Below are positions 63,838-64,000 of a stretch of DNA of 64,000 bases, piece after piece. The notes beneath the pieces were generated by a model. That model made no database searches. It saw nothing but the letters and a program-made list of their open reading frames with translations, and had not been told where the DNA came from. Made by a program: the position numbers and the translations under genes. The stretch covers positions 2,097,236-2,161,235 of the forward strand of contig NZ_CP100416.1 in assembly GCF_026017845.1 (NCBI RefSeq). The letters are read 5' to 3'. How positions within the stretch are numbered: position 1 is the stretch's first letter; each line of letters begins with the position of its first letter. Source of the stretch: Amycolatopsis mediterranei. GTDB taxonomy: Bacteria > Actinomycetota > Actinomycetes > Mycobacteriales > Pseudonocardiaceae.

Positions 63838-64000
63838 CCACAACCCGAAGGTGTTGTGGACAACCCGGCCCGGCCGCGGCGGTTTCCGGCTTTCCGTCGG
63901 GGTGCCCCGATAGAATGGACCTGGGGACGCCCCCCGGAGAGGGTCAGGGTTCCGGCAAAGTCTTTTGGCCTGGTTGCAGGGCGGGCACGGCCCTCGTTGA
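63838..64000. other. Right-edge spacer with a hairpin and an unassigned open frame
   Basis: CCACAAC (63838-63844) and GTTGTGG (63853-63859) form a 7-bp stem. An ATG at 63915 opens a frame that runs off the window (MDLGTPPGEGQGSG...). It has no recognisable domain in 28 codons and no clear ribosome site, so it is noted but not called as a gene. Confidence 0.3.

Noticed and set aside
63915..64000. Start of a new gene at the right edge
   Set aside because: Only 28 codons are visible, without a domain or ribosome site, so it cannot be supported.

Overview
The window is GC-rich actinomycete DNA. Codon third positions are almost always G or C, starts are often GTG, and genes commonly overlap as GTGA, ATGA or TGATG. 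Gene content and style (acyP-smc-ftsY block, kdpFABCDE, many TetR/LacI/IclR/MarR/PucR regulators, secreted lectin-domain glycosidase) fit a soil actinomycete, most likely Pseudonocardiaceae such as Amycolatopsis. That placement is inference from style, not from a search. No tRNA, rRNA, CRISPR array, transposase or integrase was seen. Most of the window looks like ordinary chromosome.

Layout. 0-5 kb: a molybdenum-hydroxylase operon in the order small FeS - large Mo - FAD - CoxG; the large subunit carries the form II (AYRGAGR) active-site loop. 5-10 kb: a membrane diguanylate cyclase, a tandem-repeat spacer, a flavin monooxygenase, and an aldo/keto reductase divergent from a TetR regulator over two matching operators. 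10-14 kb: a secreted discoidin/FN3/metallophosphatase, an MFS transporter and a membrane-anchored beta-propeller protein in one operon behind two dyads. 14-24.5 kb: a myo-inositol (or related cyclitol) module with iolD, iolB, an aldolase-like barrel, iolC, a sugar ABC importer and an IolE-like enzyme, divergent from a LacI repressor and an IolG-like dehydrogenase over a perfect palindrome. 24.5-26.7 kb: asnB with a GlnR-like box.

26.6-34.7 kb: the high-affinity K+ system kdpFABC with kdpD/kdpE, preceded by a ladder of OmpR-type half-sites and two membrane micro-ORFs. 34.7-37.2 kb: an acyl-CoA-dehydrogenase-like flavoprotein with a divergent TetR, and a Pro/Ser/Thr-rich membrane protein. 37.4-46.4 kb: acyP, smc, then a DUF3455-type secreted protein, a sodium:solute symporter with anmK (cell-wall sugar recycling), then ftsY. 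46.4-51.1 kb: a GNAT enzyme, and an IclR regulator divergent from aceB plus a citrate-lyase-like aldolase. 51-56.5 kb: small proteins, a DUF2786 protein, a DctA carrier, MarR and PucR regulators. 56.6-61.5 kb: a xanthine-dehydrogenase operon that includes an 8-oxoguanine-deaminase-type amidohydrolase. PucR, the purine hydroxylase and malate synthase together suggest purine nitrogen and glyoxylate salvage. 61.5-64 kb: a secreted GH27 alpha-galactosidase with a CBM13 lectin domain and an LmrA-type TetR regulator.

The most unusual signals are not single genes. They are: a frame-locked interrupted palindrome (GTCCACWGTGGAC and close variants) that recurs in coding sequence through rare A/T-ending codons; REP-like GC palindromes that form the 5' ends of iolD and anmK; the 10/11-bp-periodic half-site ladder in front of kdp with its coupled micro-ORFs; and convergent gene pairs whose stop codons lie inside the shared terminator hairpin.
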